Positions 16,691-24,062 of a stretch of DNA of 64,000 nt are shown piece after piece. The notes below the pieces were generated by a model. It was not told where the DNA came from, ran no database searches, and saw only the letters and a list, made by a program, of their open reading frames with translations. A program made the position numbers and the translations under genes. Origin of the DNA: Microbacterium sp. (GTDB lineage Bacteria; Actinomycetota; Actinomycetes; Actinomycetales; Microbacteriaceae); NCBI GenBank assembly GCA_017306415.1, contig JAFKIL010000002.1, forward strand, positions 496,001 through 560,000, in the 5' to 3' direction. The stretch's first letter is position 1. Each line of letters opens with the position of its first letter.

Positions 16691-18247
16691 CTAGTACGCG
16701 CCGGACGGCTGGAGCATGACCTTGACGGTCCGCCACATGATCATCAGGTCGTTCATCACCGACCAGTTCTCGACGTAGCGGAGGTCGAGGCGCACGCTCT
16801 CGTCCCACGTGAGGTCGCTGCGACCGCTGACCTGCCACAGGCCCGTGATCCCCGGCTTGATGTAGAGCCGGCGGAAGACCGTGCCGTCGTAGGCGGTGAC
16901 CTCCTTGGGCAGCGGCGGACGCGGCCCGACCACGCTCATGTCGCCGCGCAGGACGTTCCAGAACTGCGGCAGCTCGTCGAGCGAGAACTTGCGGAGCACG
17001 GCGCCGATCCGCGTGACGCGAGGGTCGCGCTTGAGCTTGAACAGCGGGCCAGCGCCCTCGTTCGCCGCGATGAGCGCAGCCAGCTGGGCCTCGGCATCCA
17101 CCCGCATCGTGCGGAACTTCAAGATGCTGAAGCGTGTGCCGTCGCGACCGATGCGTGTCTGCCTGAAGAAGACCGGTCCGCGGTCCTCGAGCTTGATGAG
17201 CAGCGCGATGGGCAGGCCCACGATCGCGATCGGGATGAGCGCGACCAGCGCGAAGACGATGTCCATCGTCCGCTTGAGCAGGTGACGGCCGCCCTCGAAC
17301 TCGGGGATCTTCACGCTGATCAGCGGCAGGCCGTCGATCGGGCGCAGCGAGATCCGCGGGCCGGCGACGTCGGCGAGCCGGCTGGACAGGATGAGCTCCG
17401 ACGCCGTGCCCTCGAGTTCCCAACTCAAGCGCTTGACGAAATCGGGGTCTCCCTCCAGCCGGCTCGCCACGACGACCGAGTCCGCACCCAGTTGCCGGGC
17501 TCGTGCCGCGACCGTCTCCGTCGTCCCCACGACGGGGTAGGAACGGCCGTCGACGACGATCTCGTCGTCACGGCCGTCGCCGGTCGCAGCACCGACGATC
17601 GTGTACGCGCTGGGCGTGGCCTGCTGCAGCTGCTGGATCACGTACTCGACATCGTCGCGCGAGCCCGTCACCAAGGTGCGGGCCGTGTAATGGCCGTACT
17701 TGCGCTGCTGAACGAGCCAGCGCCTGCATGCCCACCGTCCGAAAAGGATGGCGAACAGTCCCAGTGGCAGCGCCAGTATCAGCTGCATCCGCACACCGTG
17801 CCACTGGAAGATCACGAACGTCATAGCCACGAGGCCGAACGCGAGGCCCGTGGCGTGCGCGACGCGCTTGTACTCGGCCGCGCCAGAGCCGAGCACCGTG
17901 GTCGAACGGGTGCCGAACAGCGCGAGCACGACGAGCCAGATGGCGGCCGTCATCGACGCGATGCGCACGAGCGACCACGGCCCGTCGGAGGGCATGTTGA
18001 CCGCGGAGTCGAGCAGCGCAGCCGTCGCCGTGCTGACGACGACGACCACGGCGTCCGAGAAGCGCAGGCGGCGCCGGTAGAGGCGCTCCCACAGTCGACG
18101 GCGCTCGAGCGCAGGCTGCAGCCGCGGCGACGCCGCGGACTGAAGGTTGATCGGTCCCGTCCGCGGTGCGGGCGCGGCGGCCGGTCTGAACGGCGCGACA
18201 GAGTCGAAACCGAGCGCGACATCCCCCCGCGCGTCGATCGCCGTCAT
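16691..18247 (-). CDS. Exopolysaccharide polyprenyl glycosylphosphotransferase (WbaP/CpsE-type initiating enzyme)
   Basis: The 518-residue protein has four N-terminal transmembrane helices, a central CoA-binding-like domain and a C-terminal sugar transferase domain. That domain shows KRTMDIVFALVAL, the FFRQTRIGRDG loop, KFRTM, GDMSVVGPRPPL and KPGITGLWQVSGRSDLTW, all landmarks of PF02397. It would transfer a sugar-1-phosphate onto undecaprenyl phosphate, the first step of repeat-unit synthesis. No good ribosome site precedes the ATG; the leader upstream carries TGGGGA boxes and a UUCG hairpin. It leads the minus-strand pair with the DUF1972 transferase. Confidence 0.92.
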   Translation of the reverse strand: MTAIDARGDVALGFDSVAPFRPAAAPAPRTGPINLQSAASPRLQPALERRRLWERLYRRRLRFSDAVVVVVSTATAALLDSAVNMPSDGPWSLVRIASMTAAIWLVVLALFGTRSTTVLGSGAAEYKRVAHATGLAFGLVAMTFVIFQWHGVRMQLILALPLGLFAILFGRWACRRWLVQQRKYGHYTARTLVTGSRDDVEYVIQQLQQATPSAYTIVGAATGDGRDDEIVVDGRSYPVVGTTETVAARARQLGADSVVVASRLEGDPDFVKRLSWELEGTASELILSSRLADVAGPRISLRPIDGLPLISVKIPEFEGGRHLLKRTMDIVFALVALIPIAIVGLPIALLIKLEDRGPVFFRQTRIGRDGTRFSILKFRTMRVDAEAQLAALIAANEGAGPLFKLKRDPRVTRIGAVLRKFSLDELPQFWNVLRGDMSVVGPRPPLPKEVTAYDGTVFRRLYIKPGITGLWQVSGRSDLTWDESVRLDLRYVENWSVMNDLMIMWRTVKVMLQPSGAY

Positions 18248-18283
18248 TGCGTACGCGCTGTGAAGCGCACGCGCAGATGCACG

Positions 18284-18407
18284 TCCCCAATAGACATCTG
18301 TTCCCCAGTAATGTCACGACGAGTCGAAACTCGTCCGTCCCCAGTGCTGATCGGCTTTCCCAGAGTCGATCGAACGGGTGTCCCACCACCCGAATCCCCT
18401 CACTCTA
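18284..18407 (-). promoter_or_regulatory. Leader region of the initiating sugar transferase gene with three TGGGGA boxes
   Basis: On the minus strand a TAGAGT hexamer (18402-18407) could be a -10, giving a leader of about 150 nt. Three TGGGGA boxes follow at 18338-18343, 18302-18307 and 18284-18289; the middle one forms the composite CGTGAC-N5-TGGGGA (18302-18318). Between boxes lies a 7-bp hairpin with a UUCG loop (18318-18335). This resembles the region at 881-918. Confidence 0.4.
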
Positions 18408-18450
18408 GCGCGGAATCCGCTCCTTCGGAAGGCATCGCGCCCGGTCCGGG

Positions 18451-18512
18451 GTTCGCAGGGGCTCTCCAGCCCCGCGAACACGCGGGTCGCGCACGGCGGA
18501 TGCGCCGTGCGC
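18451..18512 (-). terminator. Tandem hairpins downstream of the YdcF-like gene
   Basis: Two strong hairpins lie just after the stop codon on the minus strand: a perfect 10-bp stem with tetraloop (18489-18498 with 18503-18512), and a 12-bp stem with one bulge (18451-18479). Neither is followed by a clear T-run, so this may be a weak terminator or RNA-stabilising structure. Confidence 0.5.
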
Positions 18513-18514
18513 GC

Positions 18515-19057
18515 TCAGCGCGTCGCGCCCGCGCAGGGCAGCACCCACGCCTTGGCGAACGCCGCCGACTGGTACGCGTACTGATAGGCCCACTGCACGA
18601 GCGAGAGCCGGTCGTCGGCACCGACGACCGAGACGGGCCCGTCGTGGCACTTGTCGAAGATGAACCGGGCACGGGCCACCTGGGGCGAGAACGTCACGAC
18701 CACCGCGGATCGGGCGCCGTCCTCGTCGAGCATGAGTGCCTCGCCCTTGGTGGTGGCCGGTCGCGGACTGACGCAGCTGACGCGCGCCTCCCGGCAGGCC
18801 GGGATGTTGGCCGCCGCGTAGGTGCCCTCCGGGGGGACCGAGATGAGCATCCGCGGCGCCACGCCCTCGTCGAGCAGGCGCTGCGCGACCGCCACCCGCG
18901 CCGGCGTCGCCGGGCCGAGGACGACGATGACGTCGGCCCGGGCGACGTGGTCGTCGGCGGGGAAGACGTAGAGGGGCAGTCCGGCCGCGACGACGGCGAC
19001 CAGCGCCACGAGCGCCCAGACGGCGACCGCGATCGCCCGGATCCCCGCCTGCCCCAT
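18515..19057 (-). CDS. YdcF/DUF218-family membrane-anchored protein
   Basis: A 180-residue protein with one N-terminal membrane helix (residues ~8-30) and a DUF218 domain containing ADVIVVLGPATPARVAVA, RMLIS and TTKGEALML. DUF218 proteins such as YdcF and SanA act at the cell envelope, but their substrates are poorly known. The ATG at 19057 is preceded by TACCCT at exactly six bases, the leaderless promoter form seen repeatedly in this window. It is probably the last gene of the surface locus. Confidence 0.72.
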   Translation of the reverse strand: MGQAGIRAIAVAVWALVALVAVVAAGLPLYVFPADDHVARADVIVVLGPATPARVAVAQRLLDEGVAPRMLISVPPEGTYAAANIPACREARVSCVSPRPATTKGEALMLDEDGARSAVVVTFSPQVARARFIFDKCHDGPVSVVGADDRLSLVQWAYQYAYQSAAFAKAWVLPCAGATR

Positions 19058-19069
19058 CCCTCGAGGGTA
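19058..19069 (-). promoter_or_regulatory. Leaderless promoter of the YdcF-like gene
   Basis: A TACCCT -10 hexamer (19064-19069) is followed by six bases and then the ATG, placing the transcript start at or next to the start codon. Confidence 0.55.
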
Positions 19070-19120
19070 GGGCAGGATGCCCCCGCTCCCGCCGAGAGCG
19101 CGCTGGGAGCTCCGGTCGGC

Positions 19121-22100
19121 TCAGGTGGTGGCGAGCTCGAACGCCCGCCACATCGCCGCATAGGCACCGTCGCGTGCCAGCAGCTCGTCGTGCGACCCCG
19201 ACTCGGCGACCCGTCCGTGTTCGAGCATCACGATGCGGTCGGCTCCCATCGCGGTCTGCAGGCGATGGGCGATGAGGATCGTGGTCCGATCTCGCGCGAG
19301 TCGATGCATCGCGTCGGTCACCCGCGCCTCCGACGCCAGGTCGAGGTTCGACGTCGCCTCGTCGAGCAGCAGCACGGCGGGCTGCACCAGCTCGGCGCGC
19401 GCGAGCGCGATGAGCTGACGCTGACCGGCCGACAGGGACGAGCCCCGCTCCGCGATCCTCGTGTCGTAGCCGTCGGGGAGCGCTGCGATCATGGCGTCGG
19501 CGCCCACCGCGCGCGCGGCGGCGACGATGTCGGCCGCCGGCGCATCCGGTCGTCCGTAGGCGATGTTGTCGGCCACGGTGCCGGTGAACAGGAACGACTC
19601 CTGCGGAACATAGCCGAGTGCGCCTCGGTACCCGCCCAGGTCCAAGGCGCGCAGGTCGATGCCGTCGGCGCTCACAGTGCCGCGGTCCGGGTCGTAGAAC
19701 CGCGCCACGAGCTTCATGACGGTGGACTTCCCCGCCCCCGTCTCGCCGACCAGCGCGACGGTCTCGCCGGGCGTGATGGCGAGCCCGATCCCGGACAGCG
19801 CCTCGGGAGGGGTGCGCGCCGCCGCATCCGCCGCCGGACCACGGGCGTCCTGCGGTCCGCGCCGGTCGGTCGAGACGGGCCCGGTGGGGTAGGCGAAGTG
19901 CACGTCGGCCAGTTCCACCTCGCCGTCCAGCCGTCGCACCGGGATCGGATCCGCGGCCGCGGGAGTGAGCGTGTCCAGACGCATGAGCTCGGCGATCCGG
20001 GCGACCGACACCCGCGTCTGCTGCCAGGCGTCGAACACCTGCGAGAGCTGCTGGATGGGGGAGAAGAACATGTCGATGTAGAGGAGGAAGGCGATCAGCG
20101 CGCCGGCGGTCAGCTGCCCCTGCGCGATGAGCACCGCGCCGAGGCCCAGCACGATGACGTCCGCCACGGCCGAGAGGAACTGCACGAACGGGAAATACAC
20201 CGCCACCAGCCGCTGGGCGGCGACGCGGGACCGCAGGTACGCGGCGCCGTGCCCGTGGAAGGTCCGCATCGTCTCGGGCTCGTGGGTGAAGGCCTGCGAC
20301 TCGCGAACCCCCGACAGGCTCTCCTGGAACGCGGAGTTCACGGTGGCGATCCGCTCGCGCGCGACGTCGTAGAGCAGGGCCGCCCGGCGGCGGAACCACA
20401 GCGTCGCGACGACGAGCGGGATGACGACGGTCAGGACGGCGAGGCCCAGCGGCACGTCGACGACCACGAGCGCGACACCGACCCCGACGAACGTGACGAA
20501 GGCCACGAGGGCGCCCACGAGGCCGTTCTGCAGCAGGGACTCGAACTGGTCGATGTCGGTCGTCATCCGCGTCATGATGCGCCCGGCCATCTCGCGCTCG
20601 TAGTAGTCGAGCGAGAGCCGCTGCAGCTGGGCGAACACGCGGATGCGCAGCGACAGCATGATCCGCTGCGCCGTGCGGCCGGTCACGAGAGACTCGGCCA
20701 TCCCGGTGAACATGTCGCCGATCGCGATGACCAGGTACACCGCGGATGCCACGAAGAGAACGGATGCCACGCCCGTCGTCACGCCCTGGTCGATGCCCGT
20801 CTTGACCACGGCCGGGCCGAGGAGCCCCGCGATCGCGTCGATCACGACGAACACGAGCGCGACGAGAAGGGGTCCCCGGAACTCCCGGAGGATCGTGCCG
20901 AGGGTGAACTCGCGCTCGCGGCGCCCCTCGCGCGCGATGTCCACGTCGGGATGGTCGACGATCGGCGGGAGGGCCGCCACGCGCGCGAGGAGTTCCGGCG
21001 TCGGGGCGAGGCTGCCGCGGAGTCCCCGCATCCCGCCCCCGCCGAGTCCCATCCCGAGACTCGGGGCGCCGGCGACCGCGCGAGGGGCGCTCCGGGCCTC
21101 GGTCCCCGCACGCGTTCGGGGCGCGTTCGCGCCGTTGGGGCGGATACTCTCCGCCCCAACGGCGGAATCGCGCCCCGAAACGGGACGGCCGAGGACCTCC
21201 GGGTCGCGCTCGGCCGCGGAGGCGAGGGCGTCCACCTCACCGCGACGGGCGGCGTCCGTCGCTCCGAACAGCGCGCGGTAGGTCGAGCTCGCGTCGATGA
21301 GCTCGTCGTGCGTCCCCTCCGCCACGACGCGGCCGTGCTCCATGACCACGATGCGGTCGGCGAGGTGCAGCGTCGAATGGCGGTGCGCGATGAGCACGAC
21401 CGTGCGCCCCTGCATGACGGAGCGCAGGGCGTCGTGGATGGTCTGCTCGGTCCGGGCGTCGATCGCGCTCGTCGCATCGTCGAGCACGAGGATCCCGGGG
21501 TCGCGCAGGATGGCGCGTGCCAGCGCGATGCGCTGCCGCTGCCCGCCGGACAGGCTCAGGCCGCGCTCGCCGACGACCGTGTCGTAGCCCCGCGGGAGGG
21601 CCATCACGAAGTCGTGGGCCTCGGCGGCGCGCGCGGCCGCCTCGATCTCGTCGTCCGTGGCATCCGGTGCGCCGTAGGCGATGTTGTCGCGCACAGACTC
21701 GGAGAACAGGAACGCGTCCTCGAACGCCATCCCGACCGCGCGTCGCAGCGATGACAGGCGGATGCCGCGGATGTCGACTTCTCCGATCGAGATCGAGCCC
21801 GCGTCCGGATCGTACGACCGCACCAGCAGTCGCCCGACGGTGGACTTCCCGCTTCCGCTCGCTCCCACGATGGCCACGCGCTCGCCGGGTCGCACCGTGA
21901 GCGAGAAGCCGTCCAGGACCGGGGCGCCCTCGGCGTAGCCGAACGTCACGTCGTCGAACCGGACGGCGCCCGGGTCCTCCGGGAGGTCGACGGCGTCGGG
22001 TGCGTCGGCGATCGAGGGCCGCAGGTCGAGGATCTGGAAGATCCGCTCGACGCCCGCCCGCGCCTGCTGGCCGATCGTGAGCATCCCGGCCAGCTGGCGG

Positions 22101-22978
22101 GCGGGCGCCATGAGCTGGGCGATGTAGGTCGAGAAGGCGAGGAAGGTGCCCAGCGAGATGCTGCCGTTCAGCGCCAGCCAGCCGCCGAGGGCGAGGATCC
22201 CGACCTGTCCGAGGACCGGGATCGCCTCCAGCAGCGGCTGGTAGCGAGACTGGATGCGCACCGCGCGCATCTGCGAGCCGTACAGGCGGGTGGAGGCAGC
22301 CGTCAGGCGACGGAGTTCGCGCTCCTCCTGCCCGAACGCCTTGACCACCCGCACGCCGCCGATGTCCTCGTCGACGATCTCGGCGACCTCGCCTTCCTTC
22401 TGCTGTCCGTCCCAGCTCGCGGGGAAGACCCGCCGGCGCATGCGGTAGCTGACGACGAGGAGTGCGGGGACCACCGCGAGGCTGACGATCGCCAGCAGTG
22501 GCGAGAGGAAGAACATCACGATGAGCGACAGGAGCAGCATCAGCACGTTGCCGGTCACCAGGGGGAGGAAGTTGAGCAGCCCCTGCACGAGCGCGGTGTC
22601 GGAGTTCGCGCGCGCGACGAGCTGGCCCGTCGGCATCGTGTCGAGCGTCGCGGCGTCGAGCCGCTGCAGCCGGTCGTGCATGTCGTTGCGCAGGTCGTTC
22701 TGCACGTCGAGGCCGATGCGCCCGCCGCGGTAGCGCCGCAGGTAGGCGAAGCCGAAGGCGAACACGGCGAGAGCGAGCAGCAGCCCGAGCCAGGGGAGGA
22801 GGGGGGATGTCCGCGCCACGATGACGCCGTCGACGATCTGCCGTGCCACGAGCGGCGTCGTCACCTGGCACGCGGCGCCGAGGACCGCGGCCACGACGGC
22901 GATCGTCACGTTGCGGCGGTGCCGCCCGAGATAGTGGCCGAGTCGCCGCATCCAGCCCTCGGTCTGCTCCCCGCTCAT
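19121..22978 (-). CDS. Fused two-unit ABC exporter (TMD-NBD-TMD-NBD)
   Basis: At 1,285 residues this is two half-transporters in one chain, equivalent to heterodimeric multidrug or lipid exporters. Half 1 has six helices (~25-310), Walker A GASGSGKST (~372-380) and signature LSGGQ. Half 2 starts after a Gly/Arg/Ala-rich linker (~580-680), with Walker A GETGAGKST (~1075) and signature LSAGQ. The Walker B end of NBD1 reads VLDDATS, with Asp in place of the catalytic Glu, while NBD2 reads LLDEATS. One ATP site is therefore probably degenerate, as in TM287/288-type exporters. The ATG overlaps the stop of a MarR gene (ATGA at 22975-22978), suggesting regulator-controlled drug or metabolite export. 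Most relatives are two genes; the fusion linker contains a long palindrome. Confidence 0.92.
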   Translation of the reverse strand: MSGEQTEGWMRRLGHYLGRHRRNVTIAVVAAVLGAACQVTTPLVARQIVDGVIVARTSPLLPWLGLLLALAVFAFGFAYLRRYRGGRIGLDVQNDLRNDMHDRLQRLDAATLDTMPTGQLVARANSDTALVQGLLNFLPLVTGNVLMLLLSLIVMFFLSPLLAIVSLAVVPALLVVSYRMRRRVFPASWDGQQKEGEVAEIVDEDIGGVRVVKAFGQEERELRRLTAASTRLYGSQMRAVRIQSRYQPLLEAIPVLGQVGILALGGWLALNGSISLGTFLAFSTYIAQLMAPARQLAGMLTIGQQARAGVERIFQILDLRPSIADAPDAVDLPEDPGAVRFDDVTFGYAEGAPVLDGFSLTVRPGERVAIVGASGSGKSTVGRLLVRSYDPDAGSISIGEVDIRGIRLSSLRRAVGMAFEDAFLFSESVRDNIAYGAPDATDDEIEAAARAAEAHDFVMALPRGYDTVVGERGLSLSGGQRQRIALARAILRDPGILVLDDATSAIDARTEQTIHDALRSVMQGRTVVLIAHRHSTLHLADRIVVMEHGRVVAEGTHDELIDASSTYRALFGATDAARRGEVDALASAAERDPEVLGRPVSGRDSAVGAESIRPNGANAPRTRAGTEARSAPRAVAGAPSLGMGLGGGGMRGLRGSLAPTPELLARVAALPPIVDHPDVDIAREGRREREFTLGTILREFRGPLLVALVFVVIDAIAGLLGPAVVKTGIDQGVTTGVASVLFVASAVYLVIAIGDMFTGMAESLVTGRTAQRIMLSLRIRVFAQLQRLSLDYYEREMAGRIMTRMTTDIDQFESLLQNGLVGALVAFVTFVGVGVALVVVDVPLGLAVLTVVIPLVVATLWFRRRAALLYDVARERIATVNSAFQESLSGVRESQAFTHEPETMRTFHGHGAAYLRSRVAAQRLVAVYFPFVQFLSAVADVIVLGLGAVLIAQGQLTAGALIAFLLYIDMFFSPIQQLSQVFDAWQQTRVSVARIAELMRLDTLTPAAADPIPVRRLDGEVELADVHFAYPTGPVSTDRRGPQDARGPAADAAARTPPEALSGIGLAITPGETVALVGETGAGKSTVMKLVARFYDPDRGTVSADGIDLRALDLGGYRGALGYVPQESFLFTGTVADNIAYGRPDAPAADIVAAARAVGADAMIAALPDGYDTRIAERGSSLSAGQRQLIALARAELVQPAVLLLDEATSNLDLASEARVTDAMHRLARDRTTILIAHRLQTAMGADRIVMLEHGRVAESGSHDELLARDGAYAAMWRAFELATT
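21115..21179. repeat. 65-nt palindrome inside the ABC exporter linker
   Basis: A 15-bp perfect stem (21130-21144 with 21150-21164) with a 5-nt loop is flanked, after a 4-by-4 internal mismatch, by an 11-bp perfect outer stem (21115-21125 with 21169-21179). It is in frame and encodes part of the low-complexity linker between the two transporter halves. It shares GGGGCGGAT with terminator stems elsewhere in the window. Confidence 0.8.
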
Positions 22979-23469
22979 CCGCGCGCCGCCCGGGCCGCGG
23001 ACTCCGTTGCGCGTGCAGCGGCGCGGGACGCCGCGGCATCCGCCTGGCGCTGTTCGAGCGCGTCGCCGAACCCGGCGAGGGCGGCGAGCGTGGCGGCGGG
23101 ATCGGGCGTGCGGGCGGCGATCTCGACGATCAGCGCCGCGAGGGCGTCTTCGGCCTCGCGCTGCGCGCGCTCGCCGTCCCCGGTCAGCGCGAGATCGACG
23201 GCGCGCTGGTCGACGTCGTGCGTCGTCCGGACGAGGAGGCCCCGACGCACGAGCGCATCGACGGTGCTGCTCACGGTGGGCTTGCCGATCGCCAGCCGCT
23301 CGGCGAGGCGCGATGCGCGGCCCTCGCCGTCCGCGACGGCCGACAGCATCCGGAAGTCGGCCATGCTCAGCTCGGTCGTCGTCGCGCGGGGGAGCGTGTG
23401 CTCGAGCACGCGCGCGACACGGGTGAGCGCATGCGCGGCCGCGCGGGCGTCCTCAGGTAGTTCGGTCAC
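22975..23469 (-). CDS. MarR family transcriptional regulator
   Basis: About 164 residues with a winged-helix core: MADFRMLSAVADGEGRAS, the recognition helix region IGKPTVSSTVDALVRRGL and the wing TTHDVDQRAVDLALT. An Ala/Arg-rich helix ends the protein. The GTG at 23469 is preferred over the ATG at 23484 because a CAGAAT hexamer sits exactly six bases upstream, matching the leaderless pattern. Its stop overlaps the start of the fused ABC exporter, so it most likely controls that exporter and itself in response to a small ligand. Confidence 0.87.
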   Translation of the reverse strand: MTELPEDARAAAHALTRVARVLEHTLPRATTTELSMADFRMLSAVADGEGRASRLAERLAIGKPTVSSTVDALVRRGLLVRTTHDVDQRAVDLALTGDGERAQREAEDALAALIVEIAARTPDPAATLAALAGFGDALEQRQADAAASRAAARATESAARAARG

Positions 23470-23481
23470 CGAACCATTCTG
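23470..23481 (-). promoter_or_regulatory. Leaderless promoter of the MarR gene
   Basis: A CAGAAT -10-like hexamer (23476-23481) lies six bases before the GTG start. It departs from TANNNT at the first position. Confidence 0.4.
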
Positions 23482-23513
23482 CACCCGCCGGAGAACGGTG
23501 GGCGCCGAGCTCC

Positions 23514-23611
23514 GTACCGTTCTCAGGATCGGCGGCCGGCTCCGAACCCGCGGGCCCCGGAATCTTCCGCGCTCGCGACGCCGGGCGGCTCATGGATCCT
23601 GAGAACGGTAC
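23514..23611. repeat. Intergenic inverted-repeat element, copy 1
   Basis: Perfect 17-bp inverted arms GTACCGTTCTCAGGATC (23514-23530) and its complement (23595-23611) enclose 64 nt between the divergent MarR and Nudix genes. A second element with nearly the same arms lies at 43639-43728. The right arm overlaps the expected -35 position of the Nudix gene. Confidence 0.85.
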
Positions 23612-23624
23612 AGGGCGGCCGTGT

Positions 23625-23636
23625 CAGCATGGGATC
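23625..23636 (+). promoter_or_regulatory. Leaderless promoter of the Nudix gene
   Basis: CAGCAT (23625-23630) is followed by exactly six bases and the GTG at 23637. The same CAGCAT-GGGTTC-ATG layout precedes the YbjQ gene. Confidence 0.4.
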
Positions 23637-24053
23637 GTGCCCCCGCCCCCGCTCGAAGTCGTGGCCGCTGTGATCGTCGACGGCGGCCGCATCCTCGCGT
23701 GTCGGCGGAGTCCCGGGCGCTCGGCTGCCGGCCGGTGGGAGTTTCCCGGCGGCAAGGTCGAGCCCGGGGAGACGCCGGAGGCGGCGCTCGTCCGCGAGAT
23801 CCGCGAGGAGCTCGGCGTCGAGATCGCGGTCGCCGCGCGCGTGAGCACCGCGGACACGGCGGTCGACGGGCGCGTCATCCGCCTCACCTGCTTCCGTGCC
23901 GCGTTGGCCGGTCCGCGACCGACGTCGAGCACCGACCACGATCGGCTCCTCTGGTGCCGGCCGGCCGACCTGCCCGGCCTCGACTGGGCCGAACCCGACC
24001 TTCCGGCCGTCCGGCTGCTCGCCGCGGAGCCCGACCACCCGCAGGAGGGTTAG
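23637..24053 (+). CDS. Nudix hydrolase (MutT/8-oxo-dGTP diphosphatase-like)
   Basis: A 138-residue protein with strand VVAAVIVDGGRILACRRS and a complete Nudix box running from GGKVEPGETPE through REIREELGV, which supplies the Glu residues that bind Mg2+. RWEFPGGK is typical of MutT-like enzymes that clear oxidised nucleotides, but other substrates are possible. The GTG at 23637 was chosen because an upstream ATG at 23592 lies in the right arm of an inverted repeat and adds a tail with no family match. Its TAG stop is also the start of the -10 of the next gene. Confidence 0.88.
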   Translation: MPPPPLEVVAAVIVDGGRILACRRSPGRSAAGRWEFPGGKVEPGETPEAALVREIREELGVEIAVAARVSTADTAVDGRVIRLTCFRAALAGPRPTSSTDHDRLLWCRPADLPGLDWAEPDLPAVRLLAAEPDHPQEG

Positions 24054-24062
24054 CGTGACGGG
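24051..24062 (+). promoter_or_regulatory. Leaderless promoter of the SDR-like gene, overlapping the Nudix stop codon
   Basis: TAGCGT (24051-24056), six bases, then ATG at 24063. The first three bases are the stop codon of the preceding gene. Confidence 0.5.

Noticed and set aside
16520-21754. 1,744-residue plus-strand open frame across the sugar transferase, YdcF and ABC genes
   Set aside because: It lies antisense to four recognisable proteins and has no domain of its own; composition is His/Asp/Arg-rich, as in shadow frames.
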